From: Paraescarpia echinospica
Taxonomy: Eukaryota; Annelida; Polychaeta; Sabellida; Siboglinidae
Direction: 5' to 3'
Length of the DNA: 64,000 nt
Assembly: GCA_020002185.1 (NCBI GenBank)
Contig: CM034541.1
Location: forward strand, 47,635,064-47,699,063
The translations under genes and the position numbers were made by a program. Positions 21,201 through 32,700 of the stretch are shown here, piece by piece (position 1 is the stretch's first letter; each line of letters begins with the position of its first letter). The notes under the pieces are model-generated. The model was given only the letters and a program-made list of their open reading frames with translations, searched no databases and was not told where the DNA came from.

Positions 21201-22445
21201 CTCACGTTCCAACATCCTATATTTACAGTTTCCTTTGGTCTGCGACGGTCAGCGACGCTGTCGGCTGCCGAACGTCCGATTGGCTTTGATCCGGAAGTGT
21301 CATACTTTCCATGTAACTGATGTCCTCAGGTATATGGAGCGTCGCCTCGTCATAACCGTTTCCAGCATGTGCTGGCGAAGTCACACATTTAGTTTCCGTA
21401 ACAATTATTGAACTGGGCGGGGGTTGTTGGCCCTCCGCAGTAGGTTTAATTTTGGGGTTTTCCTTCCCCTAGTCAGAGCCTCGTTTGCCCACATCCGCAA
21501 GGTAGATAAAGGGGGAACCACAAGGAGGTGAGGTTAACCTGGGTGTTTTACGGTTAACCGGCAGGCTACAATTTTCACTTTTCACCCCTACAGAGGGCTA
21601 GCGGGCCCCAACGCCATTTCTTTTAACAAGTTGTGCTGATTTACCTAGTGAATATAGCGTTCTCACGTTCCAACATCCTATATTTACAGTTTCCTTTGGT
21701 CTGGTCAGCGACATGTCATACTTTCCATGTATCTGATGTCCTCAGGTATATGGAGCGTCGCCTCGTCATAACCGTTTCCAGCATGTGCTGGCGAAGTCAC
21801 ACATTTAGTTTCCGTAACAATTATTGAACTGGGCGGGGGTTGTTGGCCCTCCGCAGTAGGTTTAATTTTGGGGTTTTCCTTCCCCTAGTCAGAGCCTCGT
21901 TTGCCCACATCCGCAAGGTAGATAAAGGGGGAACCACAAGGAGGTGAGGTTAACCTGGGTGTTTTACGGTTAACCGGCAGGCTACAATTTTCACTTTTCA
22001 CCCCTACAGAGGGCTAGCGGGCCCCAACGCCATTTCTTTTAACAAGTTGTGCTGATTTACCTAGTGAATATAGCGTTCTCACGTTCCAACATCCTATATT
22101 TACAGTTTCCTTTGGTCTGGTCAGCGACATGTCATACTTTCCATGTATCTGATGTCCTCAGGTATATGGAGCGTCGCCTCGTCATAACCGTTTCCAGCAT
22201 GTGCTGGCGAAGTCACACATTTAGTTTCCGTAACAATTATTGAACTGGGGGGTTGTTGGCCCTCCGCAATGGGTTTAATTTTGGGATGCCCCCCTAGTCA
22301 GAACCTACCTTGCCCACTACCGCAAGGTAGTGGTTTTCCAGGGGGAACCACAAGGAGGTGAGGTTGACCTGGGTGTTCTACGGTTTACCGGCAGGCTACT
22401 ATTTTCACTTTTCACCCCCATAGAGAGCTAGCCGGCCCCAACGTC
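21201..22445 (+). repeat. three-copy tandem repeat of 416 bp
   Basis: CTCACGTTCCAACATCC recurs at 21201, 21662 and 22078. Copies 2 and 3 are 416 bp apart. Copy 1 has a 45-bp extra segment (GACGGTCAGCG... near 21246). Copies 1 and 2 are almost identical, while the second half of copy 3 is clearly diverged, which marks it as the ancestral end. It abuts the truncated RTE LINE. No coding potential was recognised. Confidence 0.93.
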
Positions 22446-23234
22446 ACTGGCTGTGGCGCTGGGCGCTTGAATACCCCTTCCCTCCTAACCACATAGCACA
22501 TCATTAATTCACCACCATGTTTATTACACACATTTTGTATGGTGTCTAGTGTATATCAAAATTAAAAAACCCACTTGGAATGTTGTGTGTTGTCGTGCGT
22601 GATATCATATATATAATGCGTAAGTCTCCCCTGTTAATACCTAACCTTTCCATTGACAATACTCTAGCACGACCTCCTGTGTGGTACACTGTGGATAATG
22701 GGCACCTTGCGAATGTGCTCAGGATCTTGGAGCAGATTGGGGTCCCAGAAGTGTCGCGCGCAGGGCCCACCAACGTGTGGATACTTACCGACCTTCACCA
22801 TTCGAATATCCAACTATGGGTAAATAGTCTGTGTCGGGTAGCAGCGAAGCTTGTATTTGGTGTTGGCGGAAGAGTCAAGTCATCTTAACCAACGGTGTCT
22901 CTAGAACTAAGAGTAGATTGCAACTTATCTCCACTGCGGGGAAACCAGCTTGACATCCAGTCATTGCATGGGGAGCTTCACTGGGTTAAGGTATCCCTGG
23001 TCCAGAGGGTGTTGATATTGGTGCGCGACAGTCTTGGCACCTAAACATGATCGCTGGCGAAGATGTAGGGGAAGTCTATGGCGACGGAGTTAAGTTTTAA
23101 CAAGCGACTTTCTGTGGATTTACAATCAGTACGAAGAAAACTGTAACACTACATCGACCTCCACCTGGACAAACTTCAGTCGATCCAGATATTGAGATAT
23201 GTGGAACCTCACTAAAGTCAGTCAAGAACTTCAC

Positions 23235-23236
<2 letters not shown>
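22446..23236. other. no feature recognised
   Basis: A 102-codon plus-strand frame (22580-22888) has no recognisable domain, and no convincing splice partners or promoter were seen. Confidence 0.5.
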
Positions 23237-23304
<68 letters not shown>

Positions 23305-23429
23305 GGAGATAGGAAGAGAGGGAGAGAGAGAGAGAGAGCGAGAGAGAGAGAGAGGGAGAGAGGGAGAGAGGGAGAGAGGAAGAGAGGGAGAGAGGGAGGG
23401 AGGGAGAGAGGGAGAGACCGAGAGAGGAA

Positions 23430-23520
<91 letters not shown>

Positions 23521-23570
23521 AGACAGAGACAGAGGACCGAGAGACAAAGAGACAGAGAGAGACAGTGATT
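23237..23570 (+). repeat. GA microsatellite
   Basis: About 330 bp of (GA)n with GGGAGA interruptions in the centre and purer arms on both sides. Ser/Leu-rich frames on the opposite strand are artefacts. Confidence 0.97.
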
Positions 23571-24440
23571 AGTCAGTATTGGATCATTATACATAGTTCT
23601 CATTCCTTCCTATCTTCTACCATAGGGGCTTCAAAGCGAAATACGACTTTAACCCATTTTGAACACCAATTTGCATAATATCGAAGCATTCAAGTTACGT
23701 CGAAAAACATTTCAACCCCAAAGAAATTACCAAAAAGCGTATTGTAGAGCATCGTAAAAAATAAAAAAATAGTGGGGGCCCTGGACAAGTGCACCGTCTC
23801 CCATGCACTGCATTCGGCACTGGAATGACACGAGAATTTACAAGGCAACTGCTTGAAATCTATACATGCAGTGTATCAAGTTTAATACATCCGAATATGT
23901 GCAATACAACATCCATAGTCACATGTTATGTGTTATTAAATATCATGTAAAATTTTGATATCGCGCTGTCTGCCGATACCTTTTATACAAAACGGCTGAA
24001 TTCCTCCCACCGTCCCGACGTAGAACGTACATGTCGTAATCATGCTGGTCACACGCATATTCTCCGAATGTCTAAGAGAAAACATCGATGTTACAGAAAG
24101 CAAGGGAATTATTCGAAACGGTAGTTCTACGACATAACTAAATATTAATCTAGAATGTAGTTATTTTATATTACATTCATATTACTAATTATATTATGTT
24201 CGAATGTTATTTTAACGTAACAATGCTAATGTGCTTCGCAATGTTTCTGGTGCCACCTTAGATGTGTTATGCTGAAACCCTATTCCTACATCATCATTAC
24301 TGCGTAAGTTGGACCTGCAGTGGTTGTTCACCTTGTTTTAGTCTGTCGGCGGATGTCAGAGCTTCGATCATTCAAGGACGACTTAAATAATTCCACGCTG
24401 GTCAATAAGAGTAGTATAAACGTACCACATACAATTTTAT
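23571..24440. other. no feature recognised
   Basis: AT-rich single-copy-like sequence without supported coding exons or repeats. Confidence 0.5.
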
Positions 24441-24442
24441 AT

Positions 24443-25036
24443 TTCTTTCAACCCAAACAACAAACAACACAATCACATCTAGTTAACGTTAAAAACAACA
24501 AACAACACAATCACATCTAGTTAACGTTAAAAACAACAAACAACAAACAACAAACAACAAACAACAAACAACACAATCACATCTAGTTAACGTTCAAAAC
24601 AACAAACAACAAACAACAAACAACAAACAACACAATCACATCTAGTTAACGTTCAAAACAACAAACAACAAACAACAAACAACACAATCACATCTAGTTA
24701 ACGTTCAAAACAACAAACAACAAACAACAAACAACACAATCACATCTAGTTAACGTTCAAAACAACAAACAACAAACAACAAACAACACAATCACATCTA
24801 GTTAACGTTCAAAACAACAAACAACAAACAACAAACAACACAATCACATCTAGTTAACGTTCAAAACAACAAACAACAAACAACAAACAACAAACAACAC
24901 AATCACATCTAGTTAACGTTCAAAACAACAAACAACAAACAACAAACAACACAATCACATCTAGTTAACGTTCAAAACAACAAACAACAAACAACAAACA
25001 ACAAACAACACAATCACATCTAGTTAACGTTCAAAA
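24443..25036 (+). repeat. minisatellite with nested CAAACAA microsatellite
   Basis: About ten units, each CACAATCACATCTAGTTAAC followed by GTT(C/A)AAAACAA and a variable number of ACAAACA words. Unit length varies from about 40 to 65 bp because the inner microsatellite expands and contracts. Confidence 0.93.
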
Positions 25037-25774
25037 CCTGGCGATAACTTTGTCTACGACAAAGTTGGATTCACCCACACCTAACCAAAATAACGCGAAC
25101 ACGTAATATACATGAGCAGCAATGCACATCAACGCCAAATGTTAATTATATTTGCAATGTTCCTGTCCGTGCTTGTCACACGCCATTCCCCGAATTTCAT
25201 AGCATAAAGGTATCTGCAACACAAGCCGTATCATCATCGTCGAGCTCGTCACGGTTACAGGTCCGATCGCCTGAGCCGGCCGCCCTAGATCAGTCCCGAC
25301 AGTACGTGGTGTAGCTGTCACGGTCGACGAAGGCTCGTTCGTCATCCGATGATCGCTTCGTCGACACACTCGTCCGCCGCCGGTCGTGCCGCCGAGAACC
25401 GTTCCGCCGATACGCGATGCAGCAGGTACAGACGTTGATGGCTGATCCACCAGTCAGTTACTAGCGTCTTTCGTCCTTGTTTTCACCTGTTGCTAGTGTC
25501 GTCTCTCTTCGTTTGTCACCAATTGGTATTATTGTCTGTCCTACTTTGTTGCCGGTTGTTTGTTTCGTCAACCCTCGTATGTCACCAATTGTTTGTTGCC
25601 GTTCTCTTCGCCCTTGTCTCTGGGAAAAAGTCGTCGGTTGATGTCTAACAATTTCTCTATTCTGAAATGTCGTTCAGTCACGTATAAAGACCTGCATACT
25701 CTTTGTATTCCCCACATTTTCACGACTTTTGTACAACATGTCGCAATGAAATGAGTTATATTTTTACTTATTTC
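25037..25774. other. unassigned, GC-rich core 25230-25460
   Basis: A 102-codon minus frame (25142-25450) is rich in Gly, Thr, Pro and Arg and has no recognised domain. It may belong to the Penelope-like element to its right, but no motif supports that. Confidence 0.4.
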
Positions 25775-26165
25775 ACAGTAAGTTTACCTTTTTTCCCGCG
25801 ATGTTTCGTCTGCTTTCAGCAGTCTTCTTCAGACAGTTATTGCTAGATTGCGACACGGCAGTCCCGCTCAGACGTGTGCCCTGGGTTGCTTTTTTAGGGA
25901 TCGTCGTAGATGTTTGAGAGTCGGTACCGGCCTTCATCTCGATTCATGCTGTCTTTGGTTATTCTAATCCATATCGCTTCTTTGATGCCTCTTGTCTTCC
26001 AACCGGATTATCTCTCTCTGATTTTCTCTGATTTTCTTGTGTCATATGGTCTGTGGTGGCTGATTTGTTCATCTCCTTTTCCGATGTTTACAATCTAGCG
26101 GTCGCCGTCTGAGAAAGACTGCTGATAGTTGCGGAAACATCAAAAAAGGTAAACTGACTGTGGAA
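25775..26165 (-). mobile_element. Penelope-like element 3' region with inverted terminal copies
   Basis: The left arm (minus orientation) contains GTCTGAAGAAGACTGCTG ... GACGAAACATC ... AAAAAAGGTAAACTTACTG. An inverted, diverged copy lies at 26098-26165 on plus with the same GTCTGA, GACTGCTGA, GGAAACATC and AAAAAAGGTAAACT words. Between them lies the C-terminal coding fragment. Inverted LTR-like copies are known for Penelope-like elements. Confidence 0.65.
25894..26075 (-). pseudogene. Penelope-like ORF, C-terminal fragment
   Basis: The minus frame ending at TAA 25894-25896 reads IKEAIWIRITKDSMNRDEG and then YRLSNIYDD, the usual end of Penelope-like ORFs after the GIY-YIG domain. The preceding SATTDHMTQEN block is in another frame, so the copy is frameshifted. 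Confidence 0.7.
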
Positions 26166-26343
26166 TAAGTTTAAATATCACTAGTTTAAACCTTCCAGTC
26201 TAATGAGCCTCTTCACTCATGCCGTAATTATACCTCAGTCAAACCAAGCCGGAACGTGTCCTTCCACCGTCACCCCACTGTTAGTACAATACATTTGTCT
26301 AACTAATTAGCTTGACAACTTTAAACTAACGAAACATGTGTTC

Positions 26344-26349
26344 TTTATT
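26344..26349 (-). terminator. candidate polyadenylation signal of the DEG/ENaC gene
   Basis: AATAAA on the minus strand, about 200 bp downstream of the stop codon at 26550-26552. Confidence 0.4.
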
Positions 26350-26549
26350 TTCGTTTTTCGCACGTAAGCACGAATAGACCTACCGCTGTTCGAAGCCAAG
26401 TGTTCAAACTACAGTCCTTTGTCTCATGTCGCAGTGACCAAAGTTTAACACATTAAAATCACGGATGAAAAAAACAGTCAGAATTAGTCGGTGACATTCT
26501 ATTATCAGACAGGTTCCGCTGTATTGTCATCAGTTGTTGTACACACATT

Positions 26550-26707
26550 TCACAGTTCACTCTCCGTCTCCCTTGTTGATGGTCGCCGTCGTCGCACCTT
26601 TTTCTTACGCCACCGGCCGGCTAATATCATCGCGACGGCGTCTATTGCTTCGAGCAGGGTTATGACGCTCGCGCCAATGAGCAACCCCATCGAACCCCCG
26701 ATGTCAC
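26550..26707 (-). CDS. DEG/ENaC terminal exon (TM2 and cytoplasmic tail)
   Basis: 158 nt. Two leading bases complete a Ser codon, followed by 51 codons and TGA. It encodes the conserved (S)DIGG, the GAS filter motif, a hydrophobic TM2 helix with VITLLEAIDAVAMI, and KKKVRRRR after the membrane. Confidence 0.85.
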
Positions 26708-29700
26708 CTGTAACACGATTGTTTGCGGAAGTGAGTCGTGTGGCATGAAAGTTGCCGTAACTGCTGATTGTGGCTGATCTGGGGTGTTACCCCCGGACAT
26801 TACGTCCAGTGACAATAGCCCAGACAATATCCCCCAGATGTAATGTCTACTATCATAAGACGCATTCTTCGTTATTCTCCGCTCACTGTCATGTTATTCC
26901 GTAACGGTACGTTAGTATTCATTCAAATAGTGTGTACTTAACAATACAATCGTTGACACGCTGCCAGAATAATTCCATTACCTAAATGCATGCCCTTACA
27001 ATACAATCTACTTGCTAACTTTTAACAATTTTTAACAATTAAGCTAAAAGATATAATTGAATCCATATTATGATACATATTTTATCATTTTATTATAGCG
27101 TTTTGGTCATTGGTCCTACGTTGAAGGTATTGTACTATTGCGGTCATTATCCGCCTGTTGTGTTCAGTAAGAGTGCCCGGAACTAATGTGTTGGGTATAA
27201 TTTTCCAGGGTAATGTCCTTTTGTAACATCTGGCGACAATCGAAGAGAAGGTGATTAATCGTACAAATAACAGTTACACATTTTAACAGCAAGAGCAATG
27301 AATTGACTCTGCGCTTGCTGTCGACATTATTTTTGTGGAGACGTGAACAAGGAGCTCGGCAAACCAGACAAATTGTACTTCTAACGTATTGGAATAATTG
27401 TAAAACAACTCGAATCTTGTACGTAATAGACAGTTCAATGGCTAGATCGGCTAAACAGTTATTTTTGAACCAGACATTTGATAGATGAGAACAGCAAAAT
27501 AACAGCAACGTACATCAAGTAACAGCGTATATGGTCTACTAACAACTGAAGTGAACTGTTCTTGCTTTGCTCTGATTAAACAGCGAGATAAAACACACAT
27601 TACTTAGTAAATCAACGAGAGTGTAGGCTTCAAGCTGCTCGTATTTCTGGAGAAGCAGGTCGCGCATGTAGATATTCAGCTCCAGATAGTTTTGCCTGAA
27701 ACACGTCCGGAGGAAGAGTTGAAATGCAAATTCGATACCATCGCCATAAAAACGAATGCGTACAGTTACCACCAAAGTGTATGTTTACACGTGTGTAAGT
27801 TCGTAGCCGTGTGTGCGTACGAATTGTGCTGTTGGGGGAGATGTTGTTTGACTAAATTATAAGCGTGTTTAGTAATGACTGCATTTGTACAAGTGGAGAC
27901 GTTAGTAGTATATGAGGGCTCCTGGCACTGGAAGTTATTCAAAAGATCGAAGGATTTTGCCATTTTGATTGACATATAGTGATTCGCAATTAGCAATTTT
28001 AATTACCCCTTAGCTACCCATAATTACCTATTTAAGTAAATAAATAAATAACTAATTAACAAAGATGAATGGCGTTTACTAATTCATTAATTAGTTGACA
28101 AAGATCAAAGGGTTTTACTAATTAAAGGAAAACAAAAGGCAACGTTGTGGTGTTAAGCAACTAAAAGAGTTAGCACAAACTAACCATTTGCATCTACAAT
28201 CAAAATTTTCAGTTCAGTGGTGTACTCGGAATGTAGTATTAAAGTGGATGATTCAAACGAAATCTGCAATAACATGTAGACTGTCATCTTACTGATGACG
28301 CGTTCATTTGGCTGAAAGCAACCAATAAATGAGCAGCATTATTTTTGCCGTAGTTGGTTCATGTTCATGGGATGCGGTTCGTTATATTAGTATAAGTTGA
28401 GCTTACAGTGAAAACGTGACTTGCAATGTGCCATACTCAGTATGATACTGCTATACATACGGTTGTAACAATAGTACAGCGAAGGATAATGAGCTGTTTG
28501 GTTTCCCTTTGAAACAACCAGAAGTGAAATACTGGATTCACAACTGTGGACGGGCTGGTTGGAAGCCTTCGAAATACAACGCACTATGTTTAGATCATTT
28601 TGAAGAAACGTGCTTCGAAGGAAATCTATATCGTCAGTTAATGACACAAGATCCGACAAAACGTCGCCGACGTCGATGTTTGAAGCCAGGTGCAGTGTCT
28701 ACGATATTTAGTCACGGACCTCAGCCGTCGAAGCGACGCATATTTTCGGTCAAACGCGCCGCCGCCGAGAAATCGATCGCAAGAAGGTTAGTACCGAGTT
28801 ACTTGGTATCCAATTATAATCTGTTGACATTTGAGATGCAAGATATGCTGGAGGCAAGCTAGAACAGTATCAGAATGTACTATATTGCACCAGAAAGAGT
28901 TTAGACTTTAGAAGATAGCCGAATAGCAAAAGTTAACGGCAATCAAGTCGCGTGAGCGATATTACAGTAACGGATTAACATGGGCTAGAATGATTGTCGT
29001 TTATAATAACATTGCAAAACTTATTGTATTTTGTATTAAATGAAAAAAAATACGTTCTGCATTCAATAATATTGCATTACACATTGTCATATATCGAAAT
29101 ATTTGGCCTATTATTTATGTCATGATGTAATATAATTGGACTTCGTATATAATTACGTGTGACTACTGTTTATGAAATTATGTGACGAAGAATATCACTA
29201 TATACTCTATTGTAAAACGTTTAAAATGGCTTTATTTGTATTTAGTAAAATTACATAATGTTACTCAATTTTAGTTAAGGGGATACAACCCAGGTGAAAG
29301 TGGGTTTTTTTTAGGAAAAAAAATACTAAAATGTTTGTTATGCCAGATTATGATAGCTTATTGTGTTTACTGTGAATAAATATCATTTCACAACAATTAC
29401 ATACCTTTAAACCACTCTTATCCATGGAATAAGGGTGTCAATATCAAGTAATTTTATGCCACATTTGATGGCCATTTAAAAAAAAAAACATTTAAATTCT
29501 GCATTTGGAAGGATATCTCTGGGAGTAATTATGTGATCCAAATGTAGTTATCAATGAGCTCACCAGATACACCATGTTTGTATTATAAAAATATTGGTAT
29601 CATTCAATAATCATATATTGTTGAAATATCTTTAATAATATACCATGTGCACACATCTTCACTAACTTGTTTTTGTGCACACTGACTGCAAAACAGGTAA

Positions 29701-32700
29701 CAGCTGTTGTGAAAATATTTTGAATTTGGATAAAAAATATAAATAATTGTAATTTGCATTTCAGCTCGATCACCAACATGATGTGGCACATGGGGAAAGG
29801 CATCAACCGCAAGTTTACTGCAAAGGTCCGAGGCAAGGGATGCGAGGACCTCCTTCATTGGATACAGAATGTATCAAACCATCTGTGGTGGTGTTGTGCA
29901 ACATGCAACAGTGATGCACAGTTGCTGAAGTAAGTACCAAACTTGATATGTATTCATTTTATACCTGAGGCATGTCCAAAGCAACAAGTAACCTTTAGAT
30001 TTGCAATCAGTAGATGATGAATAGGGACCACGACCCAAGTAGTGTAAGGTGAATTCCAGTCACCAACTTGAATCCCAAATACACTAAATCAGCTATGCAT
30101 AACTAACATTATAATAAGTTTTCAAAATTACTGCATTTCATAGGCATCCAACTCGTTTTTTTCAGGATGGCTACTCAAAAGTACCAGCCAGCTTGACTAA
30201 TTTTTCAGTAGTTTAGTTATTCAGGTGTGAGGGGGAGAATACTCCACAGATGGATAGTGCCCATTCTGTATCACCCTACCTATTCCTTGTAATCAGTTGC
30301 TGTGTACATTTATGAGTACAGTTACATGAGTGTAATAAATTACATCTATGTGTAATAATTACAGTCCAGAATGCAATTGTCTGTAATGAAATAAATAAGA
30401 ACACTTGTGTCATTATCACCAATTTTATTAAAGAAATATAAAATCCAAACATTATATCAAAATACAGTGACTGTATATACAGTAGATACAGAAATTAAGA
30501 AGAAAAAACAAGTTAAAATAAATTATGTGAAGGAATGTGATGATGGAATGTCTTATTTGTAAGTATCGTTTTACCAATGTACCAGTATGATTACCATTTT
30601 TGGCCATTGTATTGTTACTAAAAACAACCAACACTTTACACAGGAAAAGCATTTTAAAGTTCACTGAATGCTACAGTCATAAGTAATGCTACAGGTAAAT
30701 AACAGCAGCTTACTAACAACACCAGTTGTTTGCAGACATTTTATTAGACTACTGCATGCATTATTCTTCACTGTAGGAATGAAAGCTAGATTGATGCTGT
30801 CTGCTCTGGCGTGGAATTACCGACCACGTCCCAGACAAACCTGTTGAGACTGGTGTCATGGTGTCCAAAAGACACAAGCAATGGGTGCTGCATAACAGAC
30901 CACAGCAGGTGAACCCACGTACCCACCTACAAATGCTCACGGATCGAGTGACAGATGTGTTTATAAAGAAATATCACACTGCATGCGATCACAGTCACTG
31001 GGGCAGATGTCCCAAAACCAGAGAAGGAGGATCTGCTGGCAGCAAGAGTCAGTCAATTTGTAAAGAAAAAGTAAATAATGCCACCACCCACCTACACAGG
31101 TCACATGTACATTGTCTAATTTAGTTTTCAAGTCCAGCGTGCTATCCCTCGTGCTGTCCCCCATCGGGGGCAGGGAACCTTGGGTTGCGAATGCTGGTAG
31201 AACTCTCTGTACCCTTCGTCCCAGCTTGCCATTGATCCACCAGGTAAACTGTCTGTATGCAGCCCACCTGAGAGACCTGAAATAAATTAGGCTCAAATAA
31301 ACATCTGACATTGTAAATAAATGACATATAAAAATCGGTTCTATAACGACACCATTCCTTTATATAAATTGTTTACCATTAAACATGTGTTCATCTGGAA
31401 TAAGGCAAATATTTATAATTTTGCACTACAGAACAAATTATGACGGTGCAACAAACATTGTATCTATACGTTATGATAACTTAAGTGGAACCATTATAAT
31501 TTGTTCTGTAGTGAGAGAGTATCACTTTATTCATACAGTAGAATACAATAAAGTGTGAAACGATAACCCAAGTACATGTGTGAATACAGTAAATAACTAT
31601 GTATAGTAGTATATTGTAGCAGGCTAAGGTAAATAATGGCTAACGGTTAAACTAAGTCATATTGAAAATGAACACATTTATGTATAGGATTGCTTGCTGT
31701 TGAGGGAATTTTATTTTGTAATTATTGTCATATTAGGGTGATGGTCATCATATTCAAATTTGTCTTGGGTCAAACCATTGTGGTTCGTCTTCACATTTAG
31801 AAAGGGTGAATGGCGTTAGCAGGGCTAGTTTAGACAAGGATATGATTGAATTCGTTGTTTTGTTGGAGATTTTATTCCAAGAGATTTTAAGGAGGTTGTC
31901 AGTCTTAGATTTGTTGGGTTCAGATACATAGCCTCTGCAACCTATTTCAATGCATGTTAATTCTGATTTATTCCGTTATTGTTTACATCATGGATTAATG
32001 CGACATACTTGTTAGTTTTGAATACATGATCTTTCTTGATGTTAGGTTCAAATGGTAGTCAGTTCAATGATGTGAATTTGCTTAGCATGTGGATGGTAGA
32101 TGACATATGGTAAGTCCACTAAGTAATTTCCCTGGAAGATTGTTAATAATTTGGGCATCAGGCATGATTTGTATTGCTAGTGCTACTATGATGTTGTATT
32201 TTGTTCATTATTAATACATTTCAATAAATATTTAACATACATTTCACTGGTCTTATAACAATGCATGCACATATATACGTACTTGTTAGTTGGACGGTCT
32301 AATTCCCATTCTGCAGCATCACCTGCTCCAAACAAATAATTATAAATCCCCTGCTGTTTGTAATGCACAGCAGTCCACATGTAACACAAAATTAAGCATT
32401 TAAATAATAGTTTTATATGAATGTTAAGCAAACATGAATTATTATTCTGAACAAATTTCACAAAGAATTCATAACGATCCTCTAACTGTAGTCATCCCAG
32501 TATTATACCTGGGTCCATAGAAATATCATGCAGATTAAGGAAGGCCGTTTTGAAAAGTGTCAATATTTGCACAACACGGTGGTCATTTTCTTTGTCACCA
32601 AAATAAATGGGGGCTCTGGCTGAAAAATGTTCAAGGTATATTTTATTCATAAGTCAGATAAGAGCCAATGTAAACTTTGGGCAGAAAAATTGCAGTATGC

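Noticed and set aside
22580..22888. 102-codon plus frame as a gene
   Set aside because: No domain, conserved repeat copy, promoter or splice support.
23097..23603. Ser/Leu-rich frames
   Set aside because: GA microsatellite read on the opposite strand.
24443..25036. CRISPR-like direct repeats with spacers
   Set aside because: The variable parts are expansions of one CAAACAA microsatellite, not unique spacers.
26491..26748. 85-codon plus frame
   Set aside because: Shadow of the DEG/ENaC terminal exon on the minus strand.
27766..27996. Minus frame with CQEPSYTT as a possible DEG/ENaC exon
   Set aside because: The same sequence recurs inverted at 42830-42911 because it is the Polinton terminal inverted repeat.
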